Assembly: GCF_900090045.1 (NCBI RefSeq)
Contig: NC_041785.1
Coordinates: forward strand, 248,001-312,000
DNA: 64,000 nt
Reading direction: 5' to 3'
Source of the DNA: Plasmodium malariae
Lineage: Eukaryota; Apicomplexa; Aconoidasida; Haemosporida; Plasmodiidae
A program made the position numbers and the translations under genes. Shown here piece by piece: positions 12,974 to 27,277 of this stretch. The notes under the pieces are model-generated. The model saw only the letters and a program-made list of their open reading frames with translations, did not search any database and had not been told where the DNA came from. Numbering within the stretch: the first letter of the stretch is position 1; the number at the start of each line of letters is the position of its first letter.

Positions 12974-13853
12974 TTAAAAACCTATTTTAGGGAAATGACG
13001 ATATTGACTTTTATTCATTTTACTTTTTACATGTAATATTTTATCGTATTTTTTTATCTTTCTCCAGATATAGATAGCCGCCAGTATAAATATAAAAGTC
13101 ATTATAGTACATATTATTTCAAATGATAATCCAAAAGTTCCTGAAAGTATTTTATTACCAACAACATTTTTAGGAAACATTGAAGGAACACCTAGTATTA
13201 GACGTACTACGAATAAGATAAATAAAACATATAAAAAGTATATTTTGTTTTTTTTACACCTTTTTAAAAAATTAATATCAGAATTCACAGCATACCTAAT
13301 ATTATTTGTATAATATATTTTGTCTAATATTCTTTTTTCAAAATATGAATCTCTTTCTGTACATACATTAGATTTACATTTCCTATATGGTACATAGCCC
13401 TCTATATTATTTAACGAATGTTTACTAGAATGTTTATTTCTTCTTCTTGTCACTTCAACATCATTAAATGCATCTCTTTCCTCATGCATTTCATTTTTTT
13501 GCATCTTTTCTTTTAAAAATACAGTACTTGAATCCTTAATAGGTCTATATTTTGATAGTAATCTATAAGTTCTTGTATCTAATTTCTTATGAAAATTGTA
13601 AGTGTCACCCAAATGTAAATTAAACTTATTCTAAAAAAAGGAAAAAAATGTAAATACTTTTTATTAATTAAGAAATGAATAACTTCATTCAGAGAAAACG
13701 TCTAAACAAGAAAAAAACAACAAAAAAAAGAATAATACAAAATATACTTTAATTATATAATAATACCATATCATTGTTTATATAGCGCACACAACATAAA
13801 AACATAAACATAAAAATTATTATAAAAACCAGTAACTTATTTTTTTGCTCCAT
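12974..13853 (-). CDS. Plasmodium exported protein, DKIYY class (D)
   Basis: Join of exon 1 13767-13853 (29 codons, MEQKNKLLVFIIIF...) and exon 2 12974-13630; the intron 13631-13766 is GTATTA...TTTTTTAG. The predicted protein has 247 residues. A PEXEL-like RLLSK is at residues 52-56, within RTYRLLSKY. A charged, low-complexity linker is followed by a conserved block (YFEKRILDKIYY, NNIRYAVNSDINFLKR), then membrane segments at about 159-178 and 196-217 and a basic tail containing KIKKYDKILHVKSKMN. The same class as F (LDKIYYKN, ADFRF, LHLKSKMN) and pseudogene G. The fold and function are unknown. Export and membrane insertion are inferred from the motif and segments. No disabling change is seen. 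Confidence 0.82.
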
Positions 13854-16715
13854 TGTTAGAATTATCGATATTATAATATATACAGTTAGAAAAAAGTTAA
13901 CAAAAATGTAATTTATGTCTAATGATAAAGGTTTCAATATAAATTAATAAAAACAATTATATTAAAACTTCATAAAGAACTTAATAAATGTATATAAATA
14001 TAATATATTTTACAAAAGGATAATGAATAATTACTATAAAATTTTTATATCACTGTTATTTACAAAAACTGAATTTTCATTATAATAATATAATTTAGTT
14101 TCATTAATAATTATTCAAATTTTATAAAATAATTATTTAACATTAGACTTAATAAATAATATTTTATTAACTCTTTTGAAAAAAAAAAAAAAGATTATTA
14201 TCTAATATTTCTAATTATTGAATTTATTAAAACATGTAAAAGCCACAAATGTAGTTAGCACTCACAACACAATGTATTAAGACTTGATTAATTTCAACTG
14301 TTTTTTCTTATTACTACTTTCATTATATACGAACTGTATCTTATAAAATTGAGTTCTTATAATTAAAAGTTTTTAATTAGAAAAATAAATAATAAAATTA
14401 ATTTTTTAAAAAGAGGTTGCATTATAATTTATTCCTTAATAACTAATATAATAGAGATTTTTCCATCAAGTACAATACATTGTAAGAAATAGAATTTTCA
14501 GTATATTTATAATATATCAAGTTTTATATTCTAAAAAGTATAATCTATATGAAATCATTGTTTCTGTATCATAAATTAATTATATTATATATAAAGTTTA
14601 TTCTGGAAATTCATTTTATTATTATACATAAAATATTAATAAATTTATAAAAAAAGTTTTTTTTTTTAATATATTCATATAAATAAATTAACATGTATGA
14701 TTAAAAAAAAAAAATTCATAATAATTTTCGTTAATATTCGTCCGAAAAAATAACAATAATTTCAAGAAAAATGAGTTGAAATATATTTGCAAATAAATGT
14801 TACATATATATTATTTTTTATTCAATTAATATAATATTTTAATTAATATATGTAAAGAAAACTATTCATAAATTTATTCACTTTTCTAATGAAAATTTTA
14901 AAACGAATCTATAATTTTTTTAATATTTTTATAAAAACATAGCACAAAGGGCACATTAAAAAAAAATATATACATAAATACAAGTTAAATGAATTTATGT
15001 TTCTTGATAAATAAATATTTTAAAATAATATTATATAACTTTATAATTTTATTTTTGTTGTTGTATAACCATGTAAGGGGCAGCTATAATATTATTATAT
15101 AAACAAAATTTACACTAATGATAAAAAAAAAACAATTTGATATTACAATCTCTATCTCAAAAAAAAAGAACCATTAAATTAAAAAAAATAAAGAAAACTA
15201 TTAAATATAAAAAGAATTTTAAAATAAAAAAATAAAAATGCCAAAAATAGTATAATTCTACATTCATTCCAAATATAAATGGTATTATAGTCTAATATAG
15301 AAATGACCATATATAGTTTTCTTCAAACATTTTATTATTTGACCATTTCATAATTAAATTATATTAAATATAACATAAATAATTTATATTTAAACAAAAT
15401 TGAGGCACGTATGTACCATTTCCTTTTTTTCTAAAGTATTTAGTGTTTTCCATAATATGTACCTCTATCATCAGTGATTTTGTGTTTATATATGTTTATA
15501 TGAATCTTTAACGTTGACCTATTTGCATTTAAATGTCATATTATATAAAGTTCTAAAATTTTATAAATTTTCCTTTACATTATTTTATTATTTCTACATT
15601 TTTTCACTTAATTAAGAATATAATAATATATAATAATAATTTTCTTCACAGCAATATTTTTTTTTAAAAATAATAAAAATCTATTAAATATGCTTTATAA
15701 ACATTTTATTACGTAAATATTTCATTTTTTAGTAATATTTTAATATTTCTGGTACAGCTTATTACATATTTTAATTAAACTGTTACTAATGGATTTACAA
15801 ATTTATGTATGCAAAATTATGTGTCGCAATTAACCTTTTAACTTTACATTCTTACACAAGTTTATACGTACTTTATTGATGATGATGTATTTTTCATTCA
15901 TATATGACCCGATAACGTTAGCATATTTTTTAAAAGGAAATATTAGATATAGAATATACCAACAATATTCACTGATAATATATGTTTACATTAACATATG
16001 TAATATATTGCTAAAATGGTAATGATATTAGAACAAATTATTTATAATCTTTAAATTTATATCGAGTTAACATAAAATTCTTAGTTTCCTACAAAGCTTC
16101 AATTATTTATATATTATTAATAAATTATAATATACTTCATTATACAATGCTTTTATATATGTATTAATTCTGTATTTATCCACATTAAAACATTCATTTG
16201 GTATTATATATATTATCACTGTCATTGTTAATATACTTCATATACAACATAACTATCCCCTTTAATTTATATATAAAATTGTTCTAACTCCTTTTATGTC
16301 ATTACATATATAAACATATGACTTATGTAAATAATCTAAAAAGGAAAATTTACACTTTTATTAATAATTCATAATTTTCCTTCTATAAATGTTAAGATAT
16401 ATGTTACATATGTTTTAGCATCAGACTGCATTACTTTACTATTCTGTAATTTCATATAATTATGTTCCTCAAAATATATTTGTGTAAACAATATTCTTCA
16501 AGTTACATGCTGAAATGCAAACTTTTACACATTATTGCATTCCGAAAACATCAGAATATATCATTGTATCGATTTATTATATAGGTGCTTGTTATATTAA
16601 TATTAATCTACTAATTCATAACTTTCTTTTCTTCAATTATTAACTTTTTATTTTATTTACATATATTATATTAAATGAAGAACATTTTCTTTTATAAGCT
16701 AATTTATTCCTTTGC
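13854..16715. other. AT-rich intergenic DNA between D and E
   Basis: No gene is found. It includes the 5' flank of D, with an A-tract near 14703-14713 at about 850 bp from the start. The rest is homopolymer-rich A/T DNA. Confidence 0.5.
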
Positions 16716-17133
16716 TTATAACAAAATTCCTTTTATTATTTTCCTCTGTGATTTAGTGTCTTTGTTATTTGTAGATGTATTTTCTTTTTCATCCACTAAT
16801 TTAGCGTAACCCCTGTCACCTAAAGTATATCCAGTCAATACTATATCCAATGAATTATTTCATAGAAGTCTATTAGTTATTAAAACTGCATATACATCCA
16901 GTTTATTCTCCTTAATCAAAAATGTTCCACATATATACTAAAAACAAGAATATAAACATTTATTATTTATAAATATATATATTTCTATAATAAGTAAATA
17001 TAATATTCAAAAATAAAGAGATAAACCTCAAAAAGAAAAATAAGAAATAATATTATATTAATACAATATTGCTATAATGGCATATCCAAATTAAAAGTGT
17101 AAACACAAAGAATTTAATAAAGAACAGATTCAT
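16716..17133 (-). pseudogene. Short exported-protein gene with one in-frame stop (E)
   Basis: Exon 1 is 17065-17133 (23 codons, MNLFFIKFFVFTLLIWICHY plus three) and reads as a signal exon of the local type. The intron 16938-17064 is GTATTA...TTTTTAG, and exon 2 is 16716-16937 in phase 0. Exon 2 is open for 74 codons except for a TGA at 16860-16862. That stop directly follows TNRLL, so it falls inside the presumed PEXEL (RLL then stop then NN). After it the frame continues through a moderately complex sequence (LGDRGYAKLVDEKENT) to a natural TAA. It could be an N-terminal relic of a longer exported protein or a short gene with one nonsense change. I do not recognise the family. Confidence 0.6.
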
Positions 17134-20100
17134 AAAATTTTCTTTCCTTGTGCATTTCTTTAATGATATTATATATTCAGTAATAAAAACATCAATTATA
17201 TATTAATTCCTGCAGATGATAAAATAAACATATTCTATTTTGACTTTTTTTATTTTATTTAAAGGTAATAAATTGAATTTATATAGTTATACCTCATATT
17301 AAATGTTACGAACGTTATGTAACATAAAATTTGATTTGTTATAATATATATATAGGGAGATTTTACATAAAAATAATAATAAAATAAAATAATAGGAAAA
17401 AAAATAATATTAGATATGATAAAAAAATAAAAAAAATCATTCATTCAGCGATAAAATTTTTTTTTTCATTCAAAATAAAGTATAACATGTACAAAATATA
17501 TACTTGCTATATTCAGAAGATAATTATGAATTTTTATATGGTTCCTAAAAAAAAAATAATTTTATACATTTTTTTGCACAATTTCCTTGTACAGTTAAAT
17601 AATATTAATTACTTTTATAGTAAAACTAACTGAAAAGGTACATGGTATTATGAAAAATGTTTTTAATTATATAAAGTTTGCATTACTATTTATCTAAAAT
17701 AAATACATATTCCTTTATAAACCATTCTGTATTAATAAATTAAAAATTGCTGTTACAAGGAAATGTATGAAATTACGAATACACTTTAAACAAATATAAT
17801 TTCGGCGTTTATATTTTTCTATAAGGATTTTACAAAACAATAATTTTTATCTAAAGAGGAACACGGTTTCTTATTATTTAATAGAATATTTGAAAATACT
17901 TTTTTTTATAATATACTTATCTATTTTTAAAATATATATAAATATTTATAGAGAGAAATTTTAACATAATAATAAAAAAGAAGGTAAAAAAAAATGTATT
18001 ACAAAAGCATTGTTTGAACTTCAATAATTTTAATAATATTTAGAAAATTTTTTTTTTTACAAATGAAATAACAAAAAGAATATATATAAGATATTTAAAA
18101 GGAACATAAAAAAGCATATAGGAATATAATTTACAAAATTTTCTAATGAAATAATTTAGAAAAAATTTATGCAATTTTATTCTAATACATACAATAATAA
18201 ACATATTTTTAAAAGGAAGTATAAACAAATAATTTTCGCTAATAATATAAATAATTCTTATAACGAAAAAATTATTATATATTCCAGTAATTTTACTCTT
18301 GGTATATGTACTATAGATGTGATATAGTAGTAATAAACATTTATTTAAAAAAATACTATTACTGATTAAAAAAAAAAAATAAATAATCTTAATATTATTT
18401 CGTTATGTTAAAAATTAAAATAAAAAAAATTAATATATTTAAAAAGATGGTAAAATAATTATTACAGTTAAAATATTATTTTTCATTGCTAAATCATGTA
18501 AAAAAAAATTAACATAATTGTAATTCATTCTATTATATAATATATACATATAGTAATATTAATAAGGACACAACTATATCATCTTTTATTAGCTTTTATG
18601 AATTCAAAGACATACATTTTATATAAATAAACAAAATTTTTTATATAAAAATTGGTAAAAGTAGAAGCTTGTAAGATGTATATTAAGAAAAATGTCATAA
18701 AGCATATAATTTCCATTTTATACTTGGGGTTTATGTTAATTTTTTCAACTTTTCATTCATTCTATGCTATGTTAATTTTATTTTAACTCTTTTTCTTTTT
18801 CTCTTTTATTTAATAAGGATATTTAATGAATTATCTATTTAATTTTTTCAAGAATAAAAATAGAGATCCTTTTTGTCACCATTTTATTTTATCATAAATA
18901 TTTAAATATATTTTTATAAAATAAAATTAAGTCAAAAATATTTATTTATTATAATAAAATGATAAATATAAGAATCTTTTTATTTAATGGAACAACCTAG
19001 TAACAGGCAAAAATTATAATCCTGAACAAAAAATTTTTACTACTAATTAAATCATACAAAAAATGTTCAATAGCTCATAGAAATATACTGTACCCTAACC
19101 TTGAAATATATAATTTATTCTTGACGTAACGTAAAAAACATAAATGTGTAGTATTACTATATATATATATTTTAATATTTTTTGAATTTTACTAGATATA
19201 CTATCATGCATAATACATATTTATCTTGAATATATGATTCATAATAACTGATTATACCTTTTCTAATAATTAATATTATTAACATTATATAATTATAAGT
19301 TATATAGTGCTTTTTATTTCATTATATTGGTTAAAAACTAACAATAGTATACTACATATATTTTCACACAAAATTTTATTTTTATATTGTTCCACTAACT
19401 AATAGTTTTACATTGACACTTATATATCAGTATATTACTTCTTTTCAGCTACACTATTACTACAAATAAAATCTCAATAATATACATTTTAATGAATCAT
19501 TAAAATGATTGAAATTTCTATTTTCATTTAATGCACTTTTATAATAATATTTTACTTATTTTACCAAGGCACTTTATTAATATTTATTTTTTTTAGTTAA
19601 TCTATAATGCTTAAACCTTATTTAACTCATACATATAATATATATGTTTATGTATATATAAGTAATATAATATTAACAACAAAAACAGAAAGTTAAATTA
19701 ATTAATCCCTTTATCACAAAATGTGTAATTCAATAATTATAAAGAAAAAAACATAGAACAAACATTAATAAAATAACCAATTTTATTAATTGAATATTTA
19801 TTCCTTTTCTTATATAAAAATGTTAGTAAGGAAATTCATACAAAAATGACTAAAAAAGAAATAAAATTAATATTTTATGTTACATTTAGTAGTGGAACCA
19901 ATTATCACCAGAAATTGTAATGTATAATAATACTTAAATATAATAATATTTTCAAATCAATAACAGACTATATTGGAATAAATTTATTAATATAAACGAA
20001 AATCTTGCTTATATTTCATCGTCTACTATTTAAAATATCATTAATGTTTTGTAACCTTTTGTGACTTACCAAAAAATTTTATTATATATTAAGCAAATTA

Positions 20101-20866
20101 TTTTATAAAAATAAAAAGATAAGAAAAAAATATAAATAAAAATCATTTATCATATATATTACCTCATATTATATATATTATCTAATTATGTTTCATTGGT
20201 TTTCTTTTTTTAAATTTAATCATAGCTCTTATAAAACAAATTTATCCTTAATAAAAAAAAAAATTCATTGCAATAAGATTTATTTGTCTCATATTTCATT
20301 TATTATTCATATACAAGCAAACAAATAAAAACAAAAAAACATATACAACAAAGAAATTACATTCATATACTTCGTTTCCCCATACGAAATACATGACACG
20401 CTTACTCTTAATAAAAAAAAAAAACTCACATTTTTTAGTTGCATCATAATATAGTAATTTAATACTAAAATAATATAAAAGAGTCAAGACTGTTTTTCTT
20501 TTTGCAATGACATATAAATTTGCAATCTATATCAGCAAAACTATATAATCTGTTCTTTTTTATATTTATATCAAGTTACATATATTTTTCAAAAAAATCT
20601 TGCTATATGCAGAATTAAATATATAAAGGAATATATTGTGGTAAAATTAAAACGTATTTCAAAATAAAATGTGAATAACATTAAAATATTCAAATTTACA
20701 ACAAAATTAAAAGTGTACCTTATTACCTTTGAGGATCAAAAAACCCCACAATCTGCATGCCTACTTATAATATCATTGAAATTATAGGTTTGATTGTTAT
20801 TTTTGTATATCAATTAGAAATTTATATATTATAATCCCTATGAAATACTATTTCACATAAAGAAGT
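17134..20866. other. AT-rich intergenic DNA between E and F
   Basis: No gene is supported; the open frames near 17.26-17.44 and 18.04-18.23 kb are low-complexity Phe/Ile/Tyr runs. From about 19.7 kb rightwards the sequence is the 3' flank of F and resembles that of D. Matching strings include a CACAAAA block followed by ACCAATTTT and TATTCATTCCTTTC-like runs, near 11.87-11.95 versus 19.72-19.81 kb. Confidence 0.5.
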
Positions 20867-21706
20867 TTATTCGGTATAATTCATTTTACTTTTTAAATGT
20901 AATAAATTTTTATATTTTCCTGTTTCCCTTAAGTTGTAAAAAAACCTTACTAAAATTATAAACCATAATATATATAAAGGTATAAACATTTTCATAATGT
21001 CTACTACATTTTTACCGCTACTCGTAAGAAAATTAAATAATATAACATGTAATACACCAACTGCTAAATGTAAGATATATAAAGCAAAAATTGCCATATT
21101 TTTTCTTTGTATAAATTTTTTTATAAACCTAAAATCAGCATTTTTACTATATTCAAGTACATTTTTATAATATATTTTGTCTAACATTTTCTTCCTATTA
21201 TAGGTATTAACCTTATTATATTCATAAAATTTACTTTTCTCTGTTTGTTTATAATCTCCTAAACTATTTGATGTACTCACTTTTGGCAATTTATTTTTTT
21301 TTTTTGATACCTTTCCATTCCTGCATATGTGTTTCATTTCGTAATATCCATTATTTAAAATATCTTCTTTTGTCCTTACGATATTTGAATACTTTTCCTT
21401 TTTATACTTTGCTAGTAGGCGATAATTTCTTGTATATAATTTTTCATCAATTACGTCCTTCTTATCCAAATATTTACAAAAGTTGCTCTAAAATTACAAA
21501 AGAAATATCCACGATTTAAAAAAGTAAAAAAACCCATGCTAATAAGAAATATTATTAGAAATAAAGAAAACACAAAAATGATGAATAATAGAAGTAACAT
21601 TAACTAAAATATATTATACCACTTCGCTATTAAAACGATATATCCATATTAAAAAGATAATAACCGCAATTTTAATAAAAAAAAATAGATTAATTTTATT
21701 TTCCAT
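20867..21706 (-). CDS. Plasmodium exported protein, DKIYY class (F)
   Basis: Join of exon 1 21620-21706 (29 codons, MENKINLFFFIKIAV...) and exon 2 20867-21487; the intron 21488-21619 is GTATAA...TTTTAG. The predicted protein has 235 residues. A PEXEL-like RLLAK is at residues 52-56 (RNYRLLAKY). A lysine-rich linker leads to the KKMLDKIYYKN, NADFRFIKKF block shared with D. Membrane segments lie at about 159-182 and 192-212. The tail ends with KYKNLLHLKSKMN and a few more residues. The frame is fully open and both splice sites are good. Its upstream 4 kb resembles that of H, although H belongs to another protein class. Likely exported; the function is unknown. Confidence 0.83.
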
Positions 21707-21999
21707 ATTGTTATTTTTAATATTGTATTATGTTTTGTTAATAACATATTATTTATAATAAATATTCTTTCATTGACAAGGGTTAACATATTTTGTTTTC
21801 ATAGAAAATTAATATGCATATAAAATGTATATTACATTTTACAATATAGAAAATGTAAGAAATATCTAAATTTTTATTATCTTATTTTGGCTTTAATAAT
21901 AATTACAAAAAATTAACATTAATTTAATAACATAATTTTAATGTATTAATAATTATATAGAATACTTAATTATATTATTTAGTGTAATAAAATAACTAA

Positions 22000-24900
22000 A
22001 AAATTATTATATTAATCCTTTTCAAAATAAAATAAAATTTTTTTTTTTTTTGATTTCTTAATACTTGAAAACATTCATTTTATATAAAATATATAATCTA
22101 CAAAATGTAGATAATACAATGCTCTGTATATTTTGAGAATAAATGCTAATTCTAATTGTATTTCCTCATTAGTATTTACTTTTTGATAAACATTATATTT
22201 TGAAACAAATGATTATAATTTTTTAAAAATATTGATTTATTATCACAGTATAATAATAGTAATAATGAACTAAAATATAAACATTTTTACAAATATTGTA
22301 TAATTTTAATTTTAAAAATCCTAATTTTTATGATTTATTTTATATTTCAAAAATCAAAATTCTATGATCCTCAAGTACTAAAAAAATATTAATTTTCAAA
22401 TCAAATAAAAAGAACAGAGATCTTATATTTGTATCATAAATTTTATAAATTATATTTTACATCTAAGTTTAATTTATTCCATTATTTCTAAATGAAAATT
22501 TTTAAAATTTTCCTCTTTGTATATTATTTTTTTTTAATAAAATATATACTTTCAGAAAACATATTAATAAAATTTAAAGAAAAAAAAAAAAAAAAATGAA
22601 GATTAAAATTAAAATTGGTATAAAAATAGTGTATACAAAAAATAAAGTTATTGATATTTCTAACAAAATATATTTACCATATGAATACTATATACGCTGT
22701 ATTAAATGTATAAAATAATTAAAAAAATAACAAAGTAATTTTGTAAAATGTATGATTTCCTAATTTTACTGCTAATAATATTTTTACAAATAAATAATTT
22801 TTAGTTAATTCATTTACAAATACATTGTATTAATAATAGTCTTTAGATATATAAATTAATGAACATTTAAATATATATTGATAAAAATATATTTAACAGT
22901 AAAATTATGTTCTATTAATACATTTAATTTCTTATATATTATAACAGAAAAAAAAATTATAAATTACAAAATGTTATGTAATTAATAAAATAATATTAAT
23001 CATATAATATAAAACTCTATTGTTTTCTCTTAAATATTACTCTTCTAAGGAAGAGCTTAAGAAATTAACAAAAAAACAAAATATACTTAAAAAAAATTAA
23101 AATTTTTCTATTTATATTGTTTTAAGTTAAATTCATTATCAGACTGATTTTTGTGAAATAACTTATTTAGTTTCTTTTAGGTTTTCATACATGTGGGGTA
23201 TGTCACATTTTCGCACAGTTAATATTTTAATATATATTATAAGGTAACATATTTAAAATTTTATAATAATACATGCATATAAATTATTAAATAAATTATG
23301 AAAAATAAGTGTATATATTATAAAATCGTGGAAAATTTTTGCTCGTAAATATAGCTTTTTCCTTTTAGTAACATTCTTTGTTCGTAAACATTTTTAGATA
23401 CCTATTCTTATATAATTATTATTCATCCGAATAAATTGTTCATATTATTTCTAAATTAAGAAATAATACACAAATAATATAAATTCCTAGTAAAATATTT
23501 ATATCTGTTCTTGTTAATTTTATATACTATTAAACAATTGCGTTCTTATTTATATATACATAACACAATAATGTTCATATTCTTTTCCCATTATATCTTC
23601 TTTATATTTAAGAAAAAATATTATTACATAATAATGAAACGAGCTAAATATGAAATAATAATAAATTTCAATTTTCCGAAAAACTATTATCATTTATATA
23701 CTAGCCATGCAATATTATATATACAAAATATTAATTTAAATATTGAATTTTTATGTAACGTAATACATCTTATATTTTCTATATAATTTATATATATGGA
23801 TACCCAACTTTTACCTAATCTACAATAAAACAAAAAATATTTTAAATTATTTCCTTTTTTATAATTTAACATATATATTATATTTTTTACAATTTCTAAA
23901 ATGTTACCATTTATACAACAGTCATATATATAATTGTATCATGAAAAATGGTAATAAATTTTGTATTCAAATTCAAAACATTAAAAATGAATATGATCCT
24001 TATAAAAAACATATGATTAAGTTCGAAAATATACCCTTCTTAAACTTTGTTAATGACCGGTAACAGGCTCCTTAATATATATAAACCTAAGTTCCTGTAA
24101 AATCTTCATTAGTAGATGAAAAACACATAAAAAAGAACTTATGTTACTCGAGATTAATTTATCTATTAATTTCCAGTAATTATATTAACAAATATTACAT
24201 TATTTTCTTTAATATTACTTTTGCTAACATTATAAATTATCCCAATTAAAAATGTGAATGTTCTTCTAAAATCACCTTAATTTACTGCGACATAAAGTTA
24301 CTGTTGTAGCTATGTTATATCTACGAATATGTAATTGTTTTAAAATAATATTACTTTATTTGGATATTTCTGCCATATTCAATAAGAAAAAAAGTAAAGA
24401 TTTCAATTTTACTTGGTGAAAAAAATGAACAAATATTAGTCATAGGTTCTGAAATTGAACATTTTTATTCTTGAGATAGCAGATACTATATAAAATTATA
24501 ATTCGTAAGTTTTCTATAATAGATATATTTGTTCATCTAAAATATAATCTTTAACAAATTATTTGTAGTGTATATTAAAAAAATACCCCTAAAAATATGT
24601 TAGAATAAATTTTTTCAATTATAATAATACTAACAAAATGTTATACAAATGCGTATAATTCTAATAAAACTATAAAAAGAGCACATAATAAACAATGGAA
24701 AAGAATATTAAGAAACGAAAAAAAAAAAAACACTAGATAAATATAGAATAATTATTTCATTGAACTTTATTATGAAGATATAGTGAAAGTATAAAAATAC
24801 ATTCATATTAAGTACATAACCAATATTAATATCATTACTGATCATTAATCTAGTAATTGTATATAACGTTTATTGTGAGAAATTAATCCATAGAATATAT

Positions 24901-25600
24901 AAGGAAAATTCAATAAATAAATGAGTATAACACTATCAATTCTTATATTTGAAAATAAAATTTTTATTGATGTTTTTAAAAACTAGTAAAAATATCTCAT
25001 ATATCAATATATAATTAATACACATATAATAATCTTTATACTATGATAATTAAAAAAACAGATATTTGGTAAATTTCGGAATCAAATTTTGGAAATTCAT
25101 TGCTAGAACTATAGAAATTTATATTAAATAAATTATTCGTAGAACGATATTACGTAATATAACAGAATTAATAATAGCATTTAAAATATAACAACAGAAA
25201 CATATCTGTTATCTTGTGATAATCTTGATAAATATACTTTAATGTATTATTTGCAAAAATACATATAAATATCATTTTCTTGTATAGCATGGTGATACGT
25301 TATATTTATATGTATAACTAAAAGTATATAACTCAAAATTAAAATATATTTATCATCAAAATAAATGTTTTTATTTTATTTTGAAGACATATTATCCTCT
25401 AAGGATTAGCTCAATATTATATTATATTGATAAGTGTTAACTCTAATATGAAATAACATGAACTATAAATTTTAATAAGTGTTGTTTTTAACAGTATAAA
25501 CCGCACTTTTTACATCGTACCCTTATACATATTAGATAAAAAAAAATTATAACTTATCGTTGAAGCTGTTTTTCCTTATATAGAATTAATTTTGTATATA
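22000..25600. repeat. Diverged long repeat, copy 1 (upstream of F)
   Basis: Pairs with about 33.8-37.6 kb in the same orientation. Corresponding landmarks: an A-tract plus ATGAxxATT near 22.57 and 34.41 kb; CTTATTTAGxTTxTTxTAGxTTTTC near 23.16 and 35.02; AAATTAAAAATGxxAATG...TTCT near 24.25 and 36.14; ATGAAATAAxATGAACxxTAA near 25.45 and 37.37. Divergence is considerable and the boundaries are approximate. Confidence 0.6.
22135..22158. promoter_or_regulatory. Conserved upstream block, copy F
   Basis: GAGAATAAATGCTAATTCTA and following bases, about 430 bp upstream of F's start. It is close to the blocks at 2956-2982 and 27711-27740. The following bases (a TATTTCCT/TATTCCT run) also match the A copy. 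A regulatory role is inferred only from position and conservation. Confidence 0.4.
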
Positions 25601-26467
25601 TTTTTAGTTTTGTTCTATATTTCTCTGTATATGTATAACATTACTAGTTTATATAATGTTAATATTATTCATATTCAACATAACATCTATTTTAATATTA
25701 AAAGTTATATATGAAATAAATAAATAATAATAACCATATATACCATTTGAAATTACTCTTATTAGCTAATTTATTTTCACTTATTTCCTTTTTTCAGTTT
25801 TATTCTTAGCTGTTATATAACGAACTTATAATTAAAACAGAAATAAATGTATGATAATAACATTAACAATACATATAATTCAATTTTTATGTATATTTAA
25901 ACGAATCAAGAACAAAACAATTTATAATGTAAAGATATAGCTACATTAATTCACCTTGTTTCTTTATATGAAGAACAGGATATATTTATTTGTAATTTAA
26001 AAAATATAATATATTTCTTTAATTATTTCAACAAATAATAATCTAAGACAAAAATACATTAGAAACAAAATAATCTTTATAGATACAAATATAAATTAAC
26101 GCAGAATTTTAACTAATATATATGAATTGTTCTTTTGAATATTAATTTTAACTCAAAAGAAAGTATATTTCATGAAAATCAAGTAATATACATAAATATT
26201 AATGTGAATCATAAATCTGTGTTAAGTTCATATTCTATATTAAAATAAAAATTGAAAGCAATAAAACATTAAAATTCATAAAATATTAAATATTTTTATT
26301 TTTGCTTATACACACAAAAAACGCCACACAAAATGCGAGTGAATAAGCGTAACCGAAACAATTATATAATTACTTTTTACGTGCTTATATCAATATATAA
26401 TTTACAAAACATAATTGTTAAAAAAAATTATATATTGGGGCTATGGAGATGACGCTTATCGCGCATT

Positions 26468-27277
26468 TCACTTATTATACGTGATGACCCTCTTATTTTT
26501 TTTAATTTTTTTGTAGATATAACGAATAAATAATAAAATTAAAAAACTCCATAAAGAAAGTACTGTAATTACCACTATTATTCCTATACAGAAAGATGTA
26601 ATCGAATCGTCCATACAATATTGCATATAGTAAAATAAACTAATTTCTAATGCAAGAAACGCAGGCAAAAAAGGAAGAATTCTATGTTTATCATCTGTCT
26701 TCTTAAATTCTTTATATTAGCATTCGTAACACCCCTAATATTATTTATAAAATGTGTATTATCTAGCATTCTTTTTTCAAAATTTGAATCTCCTACAATG
26801 TCTACGAAAGATTTACCCTTTTTTGCTTGTTTATATCCTTTTATATTATTTAATGAACATTCGTTTGTTTTTTTACTTTTTCCTTTGGATTATTTATCAT
26901 TAAAAATATCTTTCTCTTGATATTTTCCAATGCCAGAAATATTATAATTTAAACATCCATCATTTAAACCATTTTCTTATTTATTTTTTGTTAGTAATCG
27001 ATAAGTTCTTGTATCTAATTTTCTACCTATGTTGTAGTGCTCAAGCAGGTATTTGTTATACATACACTAAAAAGACAAAAAAATTTTATTTATAAAAAGA
27101 ATTATTCCCATACTAATAAACAGTACAAAGAAAAATAAAAAACGAAAAACAAAAATAGGAAAATATACTTAAATAACATTTTTATACCATATCATTGTAA
27201 AAAGGACAAATCCATGTTAAAAGGATAAACGTACCAAATTTCAGAAAAAAGCTTAATATAATCTTCTGTTGTATCAT
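26468..27277 (-). pseudogene. DKIYY-class exported protein, pseudogene (G)
   Basis: Exon 1 27188-27277 is intact (30 codons, MIQQKIILSFFLKF...) and the intron 27067-27187 is GTATAA...TTTTTAG. Exon 2 starts at 27066 in phase 0 with a PEXEL-like RLLTK (RTYRLLTKN) at the family position. Two in-frame TAA codons follow, one soon after the motif and one within the linker. The conserved block FEKRMLDNTHFINN then matches D (FEKRILDKIYYTNN). A frameshift near 26668 moves the remaining membrane part into another frame, which stays open over 26468-26668 with LPAFLALEISLF, a second hydrophobic segment and a basic end (YKKIKKNKRV). It is clearly a dead copy related to D and F. Confidence 0.82.

Larger units (their letters stand above)
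21707..26467. other. Intergenic DNA between F and G
   Basis: No gene is recognised; the open frames at 23.51-23.87 kb are low-complexity and overlap on opposite strands. About 22.0-25.6 kb is the 5' flank of F and resembles the 5' flank of H (about 33.8-37.6 kb). The 3' flank of G follows (about 25.6-26.4 kb), with a TTCAGTTTTATTCTTAGCTG string resembling the D and F 3' flanks. Confidence 0.5.

Noticed and set aside
13749..13937. 62-codon minus-strand open frame
   Set aside because: Its second half is exon 1 of D read into the intron; it is not a separate gene.
21268..21519. Plus-strand open frame opposite gene F
   Set aside because: Antisense of F exon 2.
23511..23872. Overlapping open frames on both strands
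   Set aside because: Low-complexity Ile/Tyr/Phe content, no splice partner and no family motif.
26684..26920. Plus-strand open frame, 78 codons
   Set aside because: Antisense of pseudogene G exon 2, whose minus-strand translation matches D and F.
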